Positions 8,521 through 19,900 are shown, counted from the first letter of the stretch. The stretch is 64,000 bases of DNA from Acidicapsa ligni (GCF_025685655.1 NZ_JAGSYG010000001.1:310001-374000); one strand, 5' to 3'. The notes: generated by a model from the letters alone, not told the origin. Program-made: numbers and translations.

Positions 8521-10171
8521 GCGTCACCTCATGCTCTTTCTGGCGTTCCAGCCATTCATAGTCATATACGTCCTGCGTAACAATCGGAATCGTCGTAAAA
8601 TTCTCGGTCAATGGTGGCGATTGGATCTGCCACTCAAGTCCCGTAGCCTGCCACGGATTGTTGCCCGCCACTTTGCCGTACTTGAGCGACCACACCAGGT
8701 AGATCATCGGCAGTAGATATCCCACGCCGAGAATCGTTGCACCCGCGGTCGAGAATACATTCAGCACCTGGAACTCAGGGGGATAGGCAGCATACCGTCG
8801 CGGCATGCCCAACATTCCCAGAAGAAACTGCGGGAAGAAGGTCAGGTTGAATCCGATGAAGGTCACAACAGCCGCGAGCTGCGAAATCTTCTCCGGATAC
8901 ATACGACCTGTCATCTTCGGCCACCAGAAATGGATACCCGACAGGAAGGCCATCAACATGCCGCCCACCATTACGAAGTGGAAGTGCGCCACGATGAAGT
9001 AGGTTTCCGTCAGATGGATGTCGGTACCGGCCGATCCGAGAAACACGCCAGTCAACCCGCCAATCGTGAACAACCCCATGAAGCCGAAGGCATACAACAT
9101 CGGTGTCTCGAATGTAATCGAGCCCTTGTACAAAGTGAATGCCCAGTTGAAGATCTTGATTGCCGAGGGTACCGCAACCAGCATGGTCAGCAAGCTGAAC
9201 ACCAGTACGGCGTAGTTCGACACGCCCATGATGAACATGTGATGTGCCCAGACGAAGAAGCCGAATACCGCGATAGCCATCGAAGAAAATGCGACAGCGG
9301 TATAACCGAAAATCCGCTTGCGGCTAAAGGTGGAGATGACCTCAGAGATGACTCCAAATCCCGGCAGAATCATGATGTACACCGCAGGATGGGAGTAGAA
9401 CCAGAACAAATGCTGGAAGAGAATCGGATCGCCGCCCTTGGTCGGATCAAAGACGCCAATGCCGACCGTCCGCTCCAATACCACCAGTACCAGGGTGATT
9501 GCCAGAACCGGCGTTCCCAACACCATCAGTACGGAGGCTGCATAGTTCGCCCAGACAAAGAGCGGCAGCTTGAACCACGTCATACCCGGCGCACGCATTC
9601 GGTGAACCGTCACGATAAAGTTGAGTCCGGTAAAGATTGAACTGAACCCGGCAATAAAGATCGCCAGGCCCGTCGTGACCACATTCGTATTTGAGAAGTG
9701 GGTCGACATCGGAGTCGTAAACGTCCAACCCGTATCGACGCCGCCCGTGATCATGGCCGCGAGGGTCATCGTGCCGCCAGCCAGATAGAGATACCAGCTA
9801 AGCAGATTGATCTTCGGGAAAGCCAGATCCTTTGCGCCGATCATGATCGGGATCAGGAAGTTTCCAAGCGTGGCAGGTACCGAAGGCACGAGGAACAGGA
9901 AGATCATAACCACGCCATGCATGGTGAAGATCTTGTTGTAGGTGTCCGAGGCCATCAGGTCCGACTGCGGAGTCAGCAGCTCCATACGAATCAAGCCTGC
10001 CAGCGCGCCACCGATGAAGAAGAAAAACGTGATCGAAATCAGATACAGGATCGCGATCCGCTTATGGTCGCCCGTCAGCAGCCAGCTAAGAAGCCCATTT
10101 TCATTCGTCAGATAATTGCGCTTTGGTACCCGCGCCGTTGACTGGTCGGGAAGACTTACGATTGTGCTCAT
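8510..10171 (-). CDS. ctaD: Cytochrome c oxidase subunit I
   Basis: 553 residues, 12 or more helices. It is the catalytic heme a / heme a3-CuB subunit reducing O2 to water in the cytoplasmic membrane. The heme a ligand is in [11 protein letters not shown]; the CuB site shows [18 protein letters not shown] (His and the cross-linked Tyr) and the HH pair in [10 protein letters not shown]. The distal His ligands lie in [19 protein letters not shown] points to an A-type oxidase. The stop of ctaC overlaps its ATG in an ATGA. Confidence 0.97.
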   Translation of the reverse strand: MSTIVSLPDQSTARVPKRNYLTNENGLLSWLLTGDHKRIAILYLISITFFFFIGGALAGLIRMELLTPQSDLMASDTYNKIFTMHGVVMIFLFLVPSVPATLGNFLIPIMIGAKDLAFPKINLLSWYLYLAGGTMTLAAMITGGVDTGWTFTTPMSTHFSNTNVVTTGLAIFIAGFSSIFTGLNFIVTVHRMRAPGMTWFKLPLFVWANYAASVLMVLGTPVLAITLVLVVLERTVGIGVFDPTKGGDPILFQHLFWFYSHPAVYIMILPGFGVISEVISTFSRKRIFGYTAVAFSSMAIAVFGFFVWAHHMFIMGVSNYAVLVFSLLTMLVAVPSAIKIFNWAFTLYKGSITFETPMLYAFGFMGLFTIGGLTGVFLGSAGTDIHLTETYFIVAHFHFVMVGGMLMAFLSGIHFWWPKMTGRMYPEKISQLAAVVTFIGFNLTFFPQFLLGMLGMPRRYAAYPPEFQVLNVFSTAGATILGVGYLLPMIYLVWSLKYGKVAGNNPWQATGLEWQIQSPPLTENFTTIPIVTQDVYDYEWLERQKEHEVTHVG

Positions 10172-11229
10172 GGCTTTGCTACCCCCTGCGCGCCGGCTGC
10201 CTTCTTGTCGGGAGATTCAGGCAGTAACGCACTCGTGTTCAACGTCTGCTGAACGCGGTAATTCGAGCTCAGGTTTTTGATGTATTCCACCAGAGAAATC
10301 AGCCCTTCTTCACTGATCTGCCCCTGGTATGTCGGCATGATCGGCGCATAGCCTTCGGTAATGTGCGCGGATGGATTCAGAATCGCCTGACGCAGGTACG
10401 CTTCATCCACCAGCACGGGCTGCCCCGTGGTCAGATTCAGTTTCGATCCGTAAACATCGGCCAGACTTGGACCGCGCGAGTTGGGCTGTCCATTGTGGCA
10501 GGCATTGCAGCTCAGGCTCGCGAAAAGACGCTCACCGTTCTGTGCCAGAGAAACACCACTGGTGGACCCAGCCAGCCACTTCTTGTAATCCTCGGGGCTC
10601 TGCACGACAACTTCGCCAATCATCGCCGAGTGGGCTGTTCCGCAATACTGCGTGCAAAACAGGTGATAGGTTCCCACGGCCGTCGCTTCAAACCAGACCG
10701 TCGTATACCGGCCAGGAATCGCCTCGCGCTTGACCCGGAATGCCGGGATCGAAAAGCTATGAAAAACATCCTGCGAGATCATCGTCAGTTGGACCGGCTG
10801 GTTGATCGGCACATGCAGGCTGTTGATTTCATGCTGGCCGCCCGGATGCTCCGCTTTCCACATCCACTGCTTGCCCACCACGTAGATGTTCATTGCGTTT
10901 GGCGGAGGCGTGTAGATGCGGAAGTACAGAACAGATCCCCACACGAACATCACCAGGAACAAGCCCAACGGAATGATGGTCCATGTGGCCTCCAGCAGTG
11001 TCGAGCCCTCGATCTGCGTAGCCACCGGATTGCGATCGCGGCGATACAGGATCGAGAAGGCGGTCATCAGCAAGGCCACCAATGTAAGGCCGACCAGGCT
11101 AACCAGGGTCATAAAGACAAGCAGCGCATCGACCTGCGGCGCAATACGCGACGCTTCAGGCGGAATTACCGCGAAGTTGGTCAGCCACTTAATTAAGAAC
11201 TGCCAGATTACTGGACTGAGATGATCCAT
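10168..11229 (-). CDS. ctaC: Cytochrome c oxidase subunit II fused to cytochrome c (caa3 type)
   Basis: 353 residues. Two N-terminal helices (about 35-60 and 85-103) are followed by the periplasmic cupredoxin domain: [31 protein letters not shown], then CuA ligands in [16 protein letters not shown] class I cytochrome c domain follows, with heme motif CNACH and a distal Met in APIMPTYQG. The fused heme c accepts electrons directly, consistent with docking to Alternative Complex III. A duplicated AACGGATAAC motif lies just upstream in the 28-base gap after the SCO gene. Confidence 0.96.
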   Translation of the reverse strand: MDHLSPVIWQFLIKWLTNFAVIPPEASRIAPQVDALLVFMTLVSLVGLTLVALLMTAFSILYRRDRNPVATQIEGSTLLEATWTIIPLGLFLVMFVWGSVLYFRIYTPPPNAMNIYVVGKQWMWKAEHPGGQHEINSLHVPINQPVQLTMISQDVFHSFSIPAFRVKREAIPGRYTTVWFEATAVGTYHLFCTQYCGTAHSAMIGEVVVQSPEDYKKWLAGSTSGVSLAQNGERLFASLSCNACHNGQPNSRGPSLADVYGSKLNLTTGQPVLVDEAYLRQAILNPSAHITEGYAPIMPTYQGQISEEGLISLVEYIKNLSSNYRVQQTLNTSALLPESPDKKAAGAQGVAKP

Positions 11230-11257
11230 TCCGTTATCCGTTCACCCTTGTTATCCG

Positions 11258-12187
11258 TTATTCGTTCGCCTGTTTCCCGGGTACATGGGACTTCAATTCT
11301 TTGGCCTGGTGTGCATCCTTGCGGAACATCACCAGCATGAAGCCACCAAGGCCGAGCACCATCACTAAGCCACCCATCTGCATCACGCGCGCAACAATCA
11401 GACTGTGCGTGTTGGTCGCAGGATCGTAGTGGTAGCAATACGTCAAAATGTTTGCGACCGGCGAACCGATCTTGTTGGACGAAGACTCAACGAGTCCAAG
11501 AAGCAGATCCTTGGGTGAATACTCCACCCCCATGTAGTACTGCGCCAGCTTGCCCGTCGGTGTAACAATCTGGATCGAACTGGCATGCGCGAACTGATTG
11601 AGCTTGCCGTCCGGCCCGGGAATCTTCACGTACCCAAATCCAACAGCCTTCGTCAACGCGTCGATGGCGGGCTGCTTCCCCGTGAGAAAATGCCAGCCAT
11701 CCGCCGTCTCCGGTTTGCCGTAACGCTTGATGTAGCTGCTCTTTTTAGCAATCGCCAGGTCCGGCCCTTCAGTCGGATCGATGCTCACCACAACCACATC
11801 AAAATCTTTTCCCGGCGTCAGATGTACCATGCGCAATGCCGCCGTCAAACCATTCAATTCCTCAGAGCAGAGCATCGGGCACTGGTAATACACCAGAGCC
11901 AGAATCGCCGGGTGCTTGCCGAAGTAGCTGCCAAGCTGCACCGCTTTGCCCGTCTCATCCACAAAGTTCAGACCCAGGGGCAGCTGTTCGTTCAACCGCT
12001 GCTGGATGCCAACCTTCTGCAGAATGGTCGGTTGATCGTTTTCCGGACCAACCTGCTTGTCTCCAACCGAAGACACCTGCGCCGATAGAAGAGTGGCTCC
12101 CGCACACAGCAAGACGCACAGCCCGGCAGCAATACCCGCTGCCCGAGCCTTCCATCGAATTGTGCGCATTGCCTTCATATCCTGCAT
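11258..12187 (-). CDS. SCO1/SenC copper chaperone
   Basis: 309 residues. Signal/anchor helix at about 15-33, then a thioredoxin-fold domain with LALVYYQCPMLCSEELNG (the CxxxC copper ligands) and the conserved region VVSIDPTEGP. The His ligand is probably in the FAHASSIQIVTPTGKL segment. An extra C-terminal membrane helix (VMQMGGLVMVLGLGGFMLVMF) and a basic tail are present, so it is membrane-anchored at both ends. It delivers copper to the CuA site of the adjacent ctaC product. Confidence 0.92.
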   Translation of the reverse strand: MQDMKAMRTIRWKARAAGIAAGLCVLLCAGATLLSAQVSSVGDKQVGPENDQPTILQKVGIQQRLNEQLPLGLNFVDETGKAVQLGSYFGKHPAILALVYYQCPMLCSEELNGLTAALRMVHLTPGKDFDVVVVSIDPTEGPDLAIAKKSSYIKRYGKPETADGWHFLTGKQPAIDALTKAVGFGYVKIPGPDGKLNQFAHASSIQIVTPTGKLAQYYMGVEYSPKDLLLGLVESSSNKIGSPVANILTYCYHYDPATNTHSLIVARVMQMGGLVMVLGLGGFMLVMFRKDAHQAKELKSHVPGKQANE

Positions 12188-12249
12188 CTATCCCAATCTG
12201 GCTCAACCAGTGTTGAAGATTGCCTTAAACGCCTATTCCTACTCAACGC

Positions 12250-12861
12250 CTACTCCTGCGCTTTGATGGCCTCTGCCTTGGCAATCTGATCCTGTTCGTA
12301 TCCCGTCCTTGCAAAACCGCTCGTGAGAGGCGCCTTGACCACCGGTGCGGCAGCATCTGCCAGCGGCTTTTCTATAACGGCCTCATTCTCAGGAGCCTGC
12401 GGCAAACCACGCTCCGCGATCAACTCCATCGCCCGATCGATCGGAATTCGCACCGTGCCTTTGGATTGATCCACATAGCTGTAATTGTTCAGCAGAAGAT
12501 CTTCCTTGGCGTGCATGTCGGTGATTTCCTGGTAGCCGTCATCATTCTGCAGACGTGGTGTCGGGAAGCGATTTGTCAGCTGCGAAAACTGCTGCTGCAG
12601 CTCCGGACTCGTCGCCAGGTTTCCCAACTTCCGTACATCGACCGGATGATTCCACTTGGTTACCGGGCCATCCGCCTTCGCAAGCTGGGAGTTGATCACC
12701 TTACCGATACCTACGCAGAGCACTGCCGTCACCACGACAAAGATACCGAGCGCCGTCAGAAAGACGATGATGCCCGAAACCTTGACGTCTGTTCCTTCAT
12801 ATCCGAGCGAACTATCGACCTTCGCTCCCTGCCTTGAATCCCACGGCTCATGCGTGTGCAT
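12250..12861 (-). CDS. Uncharacterised single-helix membrane protein of the act-cta operon
   Basis: 203 residues: a short cytoplasmic N-terminus, one helix (VSGIIVFLTALGIFVVVTAVLCVGIG, about 28-53), then a periplasmic part with the pattern TVRIPIDRAMELIAERGLP at about 135-153 and an Ala/Pro-rich end. It overlaps actF by 14 bases. Proteins with the IPIDRAMELIAERGLP-like segment recur in acidobacterial Alternative Complex III clusters as far as I know. No cofactor motif is visible. An assembly factor or accessory subunit linking the two complexes is likely, but not proven. Confidence 0.75.
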   Translation of the reverse strand: MHTHEPWDSRQGAKVDSSLGYEGTDVKVSGIIVFLTALGIFVVVTAVLCVGIGKVINSQLAKADGPVTKWNHPVDVRKLGNLATSPELQQQFSQLTNRFPTPRLQNDDGYQEITDMHAKEDLLLNNYSYVDQSKGTVRIPIDRAMELIAERGLPQAPENEAVIEKPLADAAAPVVKAPLTSGFARTGYEQDQIAKAEAIKAQE

Positions 12862-14122
12862 GTTCAGGCTCCAGAATCTCCGCCAGATGCGGATCGTTCG
12901 TCTGCACCAGCGGACGTGATTTCAGATTTGTGCAGTAGTACGCCACCCAGAGCGAAACCATCGCCACCGGCACTGCGACATATTCAAGAATTCCCCAACT
13001 GAAGTGCAAATTCTTGGCTGCATCCTTGAAGTTCGGCTCAATCAGCCAGAAGAGATCGAATGCCTTGGCAAAGATCATCCACTGCGCCACGCGAACCAGT
13101 CGTTTCTTGTTCTTCTTCAGATCCTTGGAAAGAAGCAGCGAGAACGGAATCAGCCAGTGGAACATGAAGTCCAGCGTGAGAATGATTCCCCAGTGACCCA
13201 GAATCCGATTCTGATACCAGACAATTTCTTCCGGCAGATTGCCCGACCAGATGATCAGGAACTGCGAAAACGCCAGGTAGATATTGAGCATGACAAAGGC
13301 AAACATGAACTTGCCCATATCGTACTGCTCCGTTTGCCGCAGGATTGTCTTGAACGGCTCGGCCTTCGACAACGAGATCGCGGTAATGATGGCCAATGCC
13401 AGCACCATGTAGCCCTGCCCGACCAGGAAGAGCAATCCATAGATCGACGAGTACCAGGTCACATCCAGCGACATCACCCAGTAAATGACGGCAGCCGTCA
13501 TGGTCAGCGAGTACACGAGAATGCCAGGTCCGCTGATGTTTTCAAACTTCTTGATCCAGTACGGTGTGTTCACCGGCGAATCCTGCTCGCGCTTGAGGCT
13601 GAGCACGTTCAGCCGCCACACGTACAGGCCCCAGATGGCAAAGCAAACCAGACCCGTCACCCAGAATGCCGTAGCGTTCAGCATGGGATGCTTCCAGTCG
13701 ATAGCGTGAGCCTCTTCCTCGTTAATCAGGCCCTGCTTGAGCGCAGCCGCTCCGTCGCTGAACTGAGCCCAGAGATAGAGTTTCTTCATCACCAGCCCGA
13801 GACCAAGCCAATAGACGAAGACCAGCGGAAGAGTGCGGCTCATCGCTTCCAATGGCCGTCGCAGGAGCAGACCCCATTTGCCGCCGGTGACATACTGCAC
13901 CATGAGCAAAGTCAAGCCGCCGCAGGCGAAGCCGAACGTCATCATCAGCCCCAGCAGCCATGCACGATAAACATGCTCAACCGAGCCGTCGAGGAATGCC
14001 AGAACAACGGCTACCACCGTGAACAAAACCGTGACCATGAGAGCACGAGCTCGCCATGCGTTGACAAACGCCGGGGCCCCAAGATCGGAGGGAAGTACTT
14101 TTGCGTGAGGAGCGTGTGCCAT
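12848..14122 (-). CDS. actF: Alternative Complex III subunit ActF
   Basis: 424 residues with about ten membrane helices, starting with a polar N-terminus (MAHAPHAKVLPSDLG). It is an integral subunit of the quinol:cytochrome c oxidoreductase, related to ActC but more divergent. Typical stretches are VMSLDVTWYSSIYGLLFLVGQGY, FMFAFVMLNIYLAFSQFLIIWSGNLPEEIVWY and the N-rich RILGHWGIILTLDFMFHWLIPF. Its C-terminus returns to a His-containing tail. GGAAG precedes the ATG. Confidence 0.92.
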   Translation of the reverse strand: MAHAPHAKVLPSDLGAPAFVNAWRARALMVTVLFTVVAVVLAFLDGSVEHVYRAWLLGLMMTFGFACGGLTLLMVQYVTGGKWGLLLRRPLEAMSRTLPLVFVYWLGLGLVMKKLYLWAQFSDGAAALKQGLINEEEAHAIDWKHPMLNATAFWVTGLVCFAIWGLYVWRLNVLSLKREQDSPVNTPYWIKKFENISGPGILVYSLTMTAAVIYWVMSLDVTWYSSIYGLLFLVGQGYMVLALAIITAISLSKAEPFKTILRQTEQYDMGKFMFAFVMLNIYLAFSQFLIIWSGNLPEEIVWYQNRILGHWGIILTLDFMFHWLIPFSLLLSKDLKKNKKRLVRVAQWMIFAKAFDLFWLIEPNFKDAAKNLHFSWGILEYVAVPVAMVSLWVAYYCTNLKSRPLVQTNDPHLAEILEPEHAHA

Positions 14123-14141
14123 GCGGTTTCTTCCTGGCTCC

Positions 14142-14990
14142 TTAATTCCCCGCCGTGGGCGCTATCGGCGCTTCAGACGGTTTACTGGTCGTTGATTTGC
14201 CCGCGGCCGGAGCCGAATGCGGAACAGAGATCTTGGGATCTAACGGATAAGCCGGACCCATTCCCGGCGTCCCCTGCGAACCATCCGCCGGATATGCCTG
14301 TATGGCAGTTGTCGGCAACTCCCATGGTCCTGCGAAGCCCTCGGGCAGCCCTTTTGCAGCCGCAATATCTTTCAGATTTTCAACCTTCGCGCCAGTCGGA
14401 AGATCCTTCTCCGTGGCATTCTGGCTCAGTTGCAGAGCGCGAATGTACGCCGCTACTGCCCAGCGATCTTCCGGAGCTATCTGGGAAGAATAGTCCGGCA
14501 TGGCGCCATATCCATGTGTCATCACATAGAAATAGTGGCTAAGCGGTTGCGCACGCCTTGCCTGATCATTGAGATTGCCCGCTGGCTTATATCCACGCTG
14601 AACAATGGCACCCAACCCGTTGCCCACGCGCGAATGGCAGGGAGTGCAGTAAACATTAAAGCGCTCTTCGCCCTTCTTCAAAACGGTCATCGTTACAGGA
14701 AAGGGCAACTGATCCCGCTCTTCGCGATATCCATTGGCTCCCTGAACTGTGCCGGTGTAGAAGTAGCTATCTTCCCGTAGCTGACCACGCGCCACAGTGT
14801 TCTCAACCTGGGGCCGCGCCGAGCGGTGATCCGCGAAAAATTCTGTTCCCCGCTGGGGTACAAATTTTGGCTGGTTATGCATGTCCTGCCGGCAGCCGAC
14901 GGCAAATAGCGTTCCTGCAGTTGCCAGGGCAAGCAGGACGACTCTACCGGTTCGGGGTCCAGCGGCAATGTTGGTGAAGACTTTACGCAT
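14142..14990 (-). CDS. actE: Alternative Complex III monoheme cytochrome c subunit ActE
   Basis: 282 residues. The N-terminus is a lipoprotein signal with the lipobox FAVGC near residue 33. One heme c motif CTPCH (in NVYCTPCHSRVGNG) is followed by a Met-containing segment (THGYGAMPDYSSQI) for the distal ligand. It is periplasmic and lipid-anchored, carrying electrons from the complex toward the oxidase. A Pro/Ala/Ser-rich tail of ~60 residues extends beyond the usual domain. Its ATG shares one base with the actD stop (TAATG). Confidence 0.93.
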   Translation of the reverse strand: MRKVFTNIAAGPRTGRVVLLALATAGTLFAVGCRQDMHNQPKFVPQRGTEFFADHRSARPQVENTVARGQLREDSYFYTGTVQGANGYREERDQLPFPVTMTVLKKGEERFNVYCTPCHSRVGNGLGAIVQRGYKPAGNLNDQARRAQPLSHYFYVMTHGYGAMPDYSSQIAPEDRWAVAAYIRALQLSQNATEKDLPTGAKVENLKDIAAAKGLPEGFAGPWELPTTAIQAYPADGSQGTPGMGPAYPLDPKISVPHSAPAAGKSTTSKPSEAPIAPTAGN

Positions 14991-15535
14991 TAGTACTCCA
15001 CCTCCACCACGGATGTCGGAGCAAAGCTCTCGAGATACGCGCGCGTTTCAGCCACATCGAATTTAGGATCCAGCGCTTCCAGGCACAGAAAAAACTTGTC
15101 CTGGGTCGCGCCATCGCGAAAGTTAGGAGCATTGAAGAGCGGATGGTACAGGCTCGGCAAACCATTCATCGCCAGCATGCCAAAAGCCGCGGAAAGCCCT
15201 GCAAAAAGGATCGTCCATTCGTACGCAGGAATAATGAATGCCGGCCAGGAATACGTGGGCCGTCCACCAATATTCAATGGATATGCAAGCGTCGAAATCC
15301 ACGTCTCCAGCGAAAACATCGCGCACAACCCCATCAGCCCGCCCGTCAGGGTAACCAGCGGAACCTTGTTCTTATGAAAGCCGATCGCTTCCGCCGCTTC
15401 TTCCACCGGATAGGGCGTATAGCAATCCATACGACGCCAGCCATCCTTGTAAGCGGCTTGCGCAGCCCTCACCAAGTCTGAGGGCGTATCGAATTCGGCC
15501 ACAATGCCGTAAATTCCTTCCACTGCAACAGGCAT
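14990..15535 (-). CDS. actD: Alternative Complex III subunit ActD (DUF3341)
   Basis: 181 residues with the DUF3341 pattern: GIYGIVAEFDTPSDLVRAAQ, then YTPYPVEEA. Two membrane helices follow (about 60-80 and 100-120), and then FDVAETRAYLES near the C-terminus. It is a small membrane subunit without cofactors. It overlaps the stop of actC in TGATG and the start of actE in TAATG, so the block is tightly coupled. Confidence 0.93.
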   Translation of the reverse strand: MPVAVEGIYGIVAEFDTPSDLVRAAQAAYKDGWRRMDCYTPYPVEEAAEAIGFHKNKVPLVTLTGGLMGLCAMFSLETWISTLAYPLNIGGRPTYSWPAFIIPAYEWTILFAGLSAAFGMLAMNGLPSLYHPLFNAPNFRDGATQDKFFLCLEALDPKFDVAETRAYLESFAPTSVVEVEY

Positions 15536-16962
15536 CAGTCACCACCCGCATCTACGATCGGCTCAGCCTTGGGAGTGATCTTGGCCGATGGCAGCATCAT
15601 CTTGATTTCGTTCATAGGAATCATGGGCAGGAAGCGCACGAACAACAGGAACAGCGCAGTAAACAAGCCCAGGGTGCCCACATAGGTTGCATAATCCCAC
15701 TTCGTCGCGCGATACGTACCCCACGAAGAGGGAAGAAAGTCGCGGTAGAGGCTGGTTACAACAATCACGAAGCGCTCAAACCACATGCCCGTATTAACTA
15801 CCAGCGAGATCAGAAACATGAACGTAATATTCGTCCGCAGTTTCCTGCTCCACAGTGTCGTCAGCGGAATCGCGATATTGCAGGCGATCAGGATGCCGTA
15901 CGACCAGCCCATCGGGCCGAACATACGATTCCACATCATGAAGAACTCCCAGTGCGAGGCCGAGTACCAGGCCATGAAGACTTCCATGCCATACCCGTAA
16001 GCCACAATCAGACCGGTACCCAACATGACTTTGCCCATGTTGTCGATGTGGCGATCGGTAACCAGCCCTTCCAGGTGATACGCCTTGCGCAGCGGAATCG
16101 CCAGTGTCAACACCATCGCAAAACCCGAATAGATCGCGCCGGCCACGAAGTACGGGGGGAAGATCGTCGTATGCCAGCCCGGCAGTACTGCCACCGCGAA
16201 GTCGAAGCTGATGACCGTGTGCACCGAAAGCACCAGTGGCGTTGCCAGACCCGCCAGTAGGAGCGATGCCGTTTCATACCGCATCCAGTGACGGACCGAA
16301 CCGCGCCAACCGAGTGAGACCAGGCCGTAAGCGAACTGCGCAAACTTGGACTGCGACCGGTCGCGCATGGTTCCAAAATCAGGAATCAGGCCGACATACC
16401 AGAAGACCACCGAGATGGTCGCGTACGTCGATACCGCGAAGACGTCCCACAACAACGGCGACCGGAACTGCGGCCACACGTTCATCGTATTAGGCAGCGG
16501 GAAGAGCCAATATCCCAACCACGGACGGCCTACGTGAATCAGCGGGAACATACCGGCGCAGACCACGGCGAAAATCGTCATCGCCTCGGCAAACCGGTTG
16601 ATCGAGTTACGCCAGCCCTGCTTGAACAACAGCAGAATCGCCGAGATCAGCGTTCCGGCATGGCCGATACCGATCCACCAGACAAAGTTGATGATCGCGA
16701 AGCCCCATGCCACTGGCTGCGTGATCGCCCAGATTCCGGTGCCCTTGAGGAACAACCAGGTCACCGCCACCAGCACCAGTGTCGCAACCGCTCCGCCCAG
16801 CGAGAAGATCGCGAACCAGCCCAGAGAAGTCTTGGGCGTCAACACAATGCCCGAAATCTTCTCGGTCACCGACTTGAAATCTTGACCCGGCGCTAGTACC
16901 CGAAACTCTCCGGTCTCGGGGTCCAGCCTCGGATCTTCTGTTTTGAAGTCTTTCGTTGCCAT
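15535..16962 (-). CDS. actC: Alternative Complex III integral membrane subunit ActC (NrfD-like)
   Basis: 475 residues, ten predicted helices, PSR/NrfD family. Visible family patterns include WWIGIGHAGTLISAILLL, FPLIHVGRPW, HTVISFDFAVAVLPGWHTTIFPPYFVAGAI and MFGPMGWSYGILI. It forms the quinol-binding membrane part with ActF. The gene starts 15 bases after actB ends. Confidence 0.95.
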   Translation of the reverse strand: MATKDFKTEDPRLDPETGEFRVLAPGQDFKSVTEKISGIVLTPKTSLGWFAIFSLGGAVATLVLVAVTWLFLKGTGIWAITQPVAWGFAIINFVWWIGIGHAGTLISAILLLFKQGWRNSINRFAEAMTIFAVVCAGMFPLIHVGRPWLGYWLFPLPNTMNVWPQFRSPLLWDVFAVSTYATISVVFWYVGLIPDFGTMRDRSQSKFAQFAYGLVSLGWRGSVRHWMRYETASLLLAGLATPLVLSVHTVISFDFAVAVLPGWHTTIFPPYFVAGAIYSGFAMVLTLAIPLRKAYHLEGLVTDRHIDNMGKVMLGTGLIVAYGYGMEVFMAWYSASHWEFFMMWNRMFGPMGWSYGILIACNIAIPLTTLWSRKLRTNITFMFLISLVVNTGMWFERFVIVVTSLYRDFLPSSWGTYRATKWDYATYVGTLGLFTALFLLFVRFLPMIPMNEIKMMLPSAKITPKAEPIVDAGGD

Positions 16963-16977
16963 CGCCAGTAGCGCCTC

Positions 16978-19900
16978 TTAGCCCTTCGCCGGGGCGTGCT
17001 CTTCAGGCGCCTCGGCTAGTTCGGGGTTCGGATTCAGGACCGCGGCCATATACCTCGTCCGCGGGCGGGTGTTGAGATCGGCCAGCACTGAGTAGCTCCG
17101 CTCATCGTCGTGCAGCTTGGCTATCTTGCTGGATTTGTCATTGATATTTCCAAAAGTGATCGCGCTCGCCGGGCATGCCTGCTGGCAGGCCGTCACGATT
17201 TCACCATCGAGTACTGCGCGATTTTCCTTGTCGGCGTTGATCTTCGCTTCCGAGATGCGCTGCACACAGTAGCTGCACTTCTCCATCACGCCGCGAGAAC
17301 GAACCGATACATCCGGATTGCGCATCAACTTCAGGCTTTCCGTCTCGTAATCCGAGAACAGCAGGAAGTTGAAGCGGCGCACCTTATAGGGGCAGTTATT
17401 GGAGCAGTAACGAGTGCCCACGCAGCGGTTATAGACCATCGTATTGAGGCCTTCCGGCGTATGCACCGTCGCGCCTACCGGGCAAACCTGCTCGCACGGA
17501 GCGTTCTCGCAATGCTGGCAGGCCATGGGCTGGAAGTGCGCCCTCGGTGCCGCGAGATCTCCCTCGAAGTACGTATCGATGCGAAGCCACTGCATGTTGC
17601 GGCCAATCCGCACCTGCTGCTTGCCTACCACCGCGATATTGTTCTCCGCGTAGCAACTCACAATGCAGGCATTGCAGCCCACGCAGCTATTCAGATCGAT
17701 CGACATGCCCCAGGCATTGTCTTTGTACTCCCAGTTAGGAAACAGCGTAACGTCGCGCTGGTCCTTGGGATGATTTTCGCCCTCATTCGCAAAGCCCGGG
17801 TTCGCCTTGAACTCATCCCAGGTCGCCGAACGAATAATGCCGCGCGTCTCAGCCTCGTTGGTTTCGAGCGAGTAGTTACCGTTCCCCTCGCCACCGGCCA
17901 ACTTGCCGCGATGATCCTGATAGTGGCTCTTTGTAACCGCAAAACCCCACTTGCCATCGACCTTCTTGAGGCTCGCTCCAGCAGCAACCAGCGGGGCACT
18001 GGAGTTCCGAATCAGGAAGGCATTGAAGCCCTGACCCGATCCCACGCGTCCAGCCGCTTCCCTGCCGTAGCCGAGATAAAGGCTGACGGAATTATCCGGA
18101 TGCCCCGGCACAACCAGCACGGGAGTTCGAACCGCCCGCCCGCCGAGATTGATTTCCAGGATGTCGCCTTCTTCAACATCCAAGCGGGTCAACGTGGCAC
18201 CCGACATAAGTGCTGCGTTATCCCAACTCAGGTTCGTTACCGGCTTCGGCAACTCCTGCAACCAGCCGACATTGGAGTAGCGGCCATCGAAGATTGTCGG
18301 ATCGGCCCGGAAGATAATCTCAATCGAATCCTTCGACGATGGTGCAGGAGCCGTCAGCTTCGCAACCGAAGCAGAGGCAGCCTTGTCGAAAGCAGTGCCG
18401 TCAATCCAGCCCGAATGCAGTACCTTACGCCAGCCCAGTTCAAATTCACCCGACTTTGAAATGACCGGCTTCCAAGTCTCGCGCACCGCTTCATACGCAG
18501 AGAACTGCGGATCATCGAGCATGCCCTGGAATATCTGGTGGGCTGAATGTCCGTTGTAAAGCGGCTCGATCAGCGGCTGAATCACCGAAACCGTGCCATC
18601 ATAGGCGCGAACATCGCTCCACGTCTCCAGATAATGAGCCGCGGGCAAATGCCAGATCGTTTCTGCACCCGTCTCGTCAATATGCGAGCCAAGATGCACG
18701 CTGGTTTTCACATTGCCCAACGCCGCTTTGAAATTCAGATCGACAGGCGAGGAGTACACCGGGTTCGAATCCAGAATGATCAGCCAGTCGACCTTGCCGC
18801 CATTCATATCGGCGACCAGGCTCTTCAGCCCATCGTTCTGTGCACTCGGCAGCGGCTGCACGGAGTCGGTAAAGAAGACCGTCTTACCCGTATTGCCAAG
18901 CGTCTCGTTGATCGCCAGCGCCAAAGCCAACACGGAAGGATCCTGCTGCTCCCCGGCAATCACAACGCTCCTGCCTGCGTGAGCCTTCAGATCCTTGGCC
19001 AGCGCAGCCAGATACTTTGCCTGCTCTGCGGTCCAGCTATACGACGGAGCAGAAGTCGCAACGCCCACTGCGCTTGCAAGCGCTGCGGCAAATGCAGGAA
19101 TCTCGCTCGCCCGCAGGCCCAGCCGATGCTCCGCCTTCATGCCGGTCGTCGTCGTGGTGCTCTCGACCGAGTAGAGGCGATTCAGATCTTTGCCCGTCAG
19201 CTTCCGGCGCTGCACAAATTCGCGCGTGAGCTTGTGGAAACCAGGAAAACTTGCTCCCGACAAAAAGTCCGCATCCAGTGTGACAACTACATCCGCATCA
19301 TCCAGCGAGTACTGCACATCCTTCTCGCCCAGCACCGCATGAACGGAGTCGCGATTGATCGGATCGTACTGAATCAGCCTGGCCTTGGGATAAGCGGCTT
19401 GCGCCTCTTTCCACTGCCGCGCCAGCGTAGGCGAGGTAATCGTGGAGGACAGGAAGTAGATCCCATCGCCGCCGTTAGCTTTGCCCGCTGCCAGCCGCTC
19501 ACGATAGACCGTAAGAAAATCGACCCACTCAGCATTTGCGCCGCGTAACGTCGCATGCTGCGAACGATCCGGATCGTACAGGTCGAGCAGTGTTCCCTGC
19601 GTGAATGGGTCAGAAGAACCCTGGTTGTAAGGGTGATCTGGATTGCCATCGACCTTGATCGGCCGATACGCATCGCTCTTCACCAGCAGCGGAACTCCGC
19701 CTGTCGGAAAGGGGTGCGCAGTAGCAAAATAATTGGCCTTGCCGAGAATCAAATCCTCAGGCTGCTTGACGTAAGGGTAGATCGGCTCGTCGGGCTGCTT
19801 TGTGCAGCCGGCCAGCCCAGCCAACGCCATCGAAGCCGACATCAGCTTCAAAAATCCGCGGCGCGAAACAGGATCAACCCACTCCTGCGCCTGGTCTGGA

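Noticed and set aside
8930..9640. 236-codon plus-strand frame opposite ctaD
   Set aside because: Antisense to a fully conserved oxidase subunit I; no family resemblance.
13004..14542. 512-codon plus-strand frame opposite actF/actE
   Set aside because: Composition (Gln/Arg/His-rich) is that of an antisense shadow; the minus-strand genes have cofactor and membrane motifs.
18756..18775. GGGTTCGAATCC, resembling a tRNA T-loop
   Set aside because: It lies inside the actB coding sequence and no acceptor, D or anticodon stem can be placed around it.
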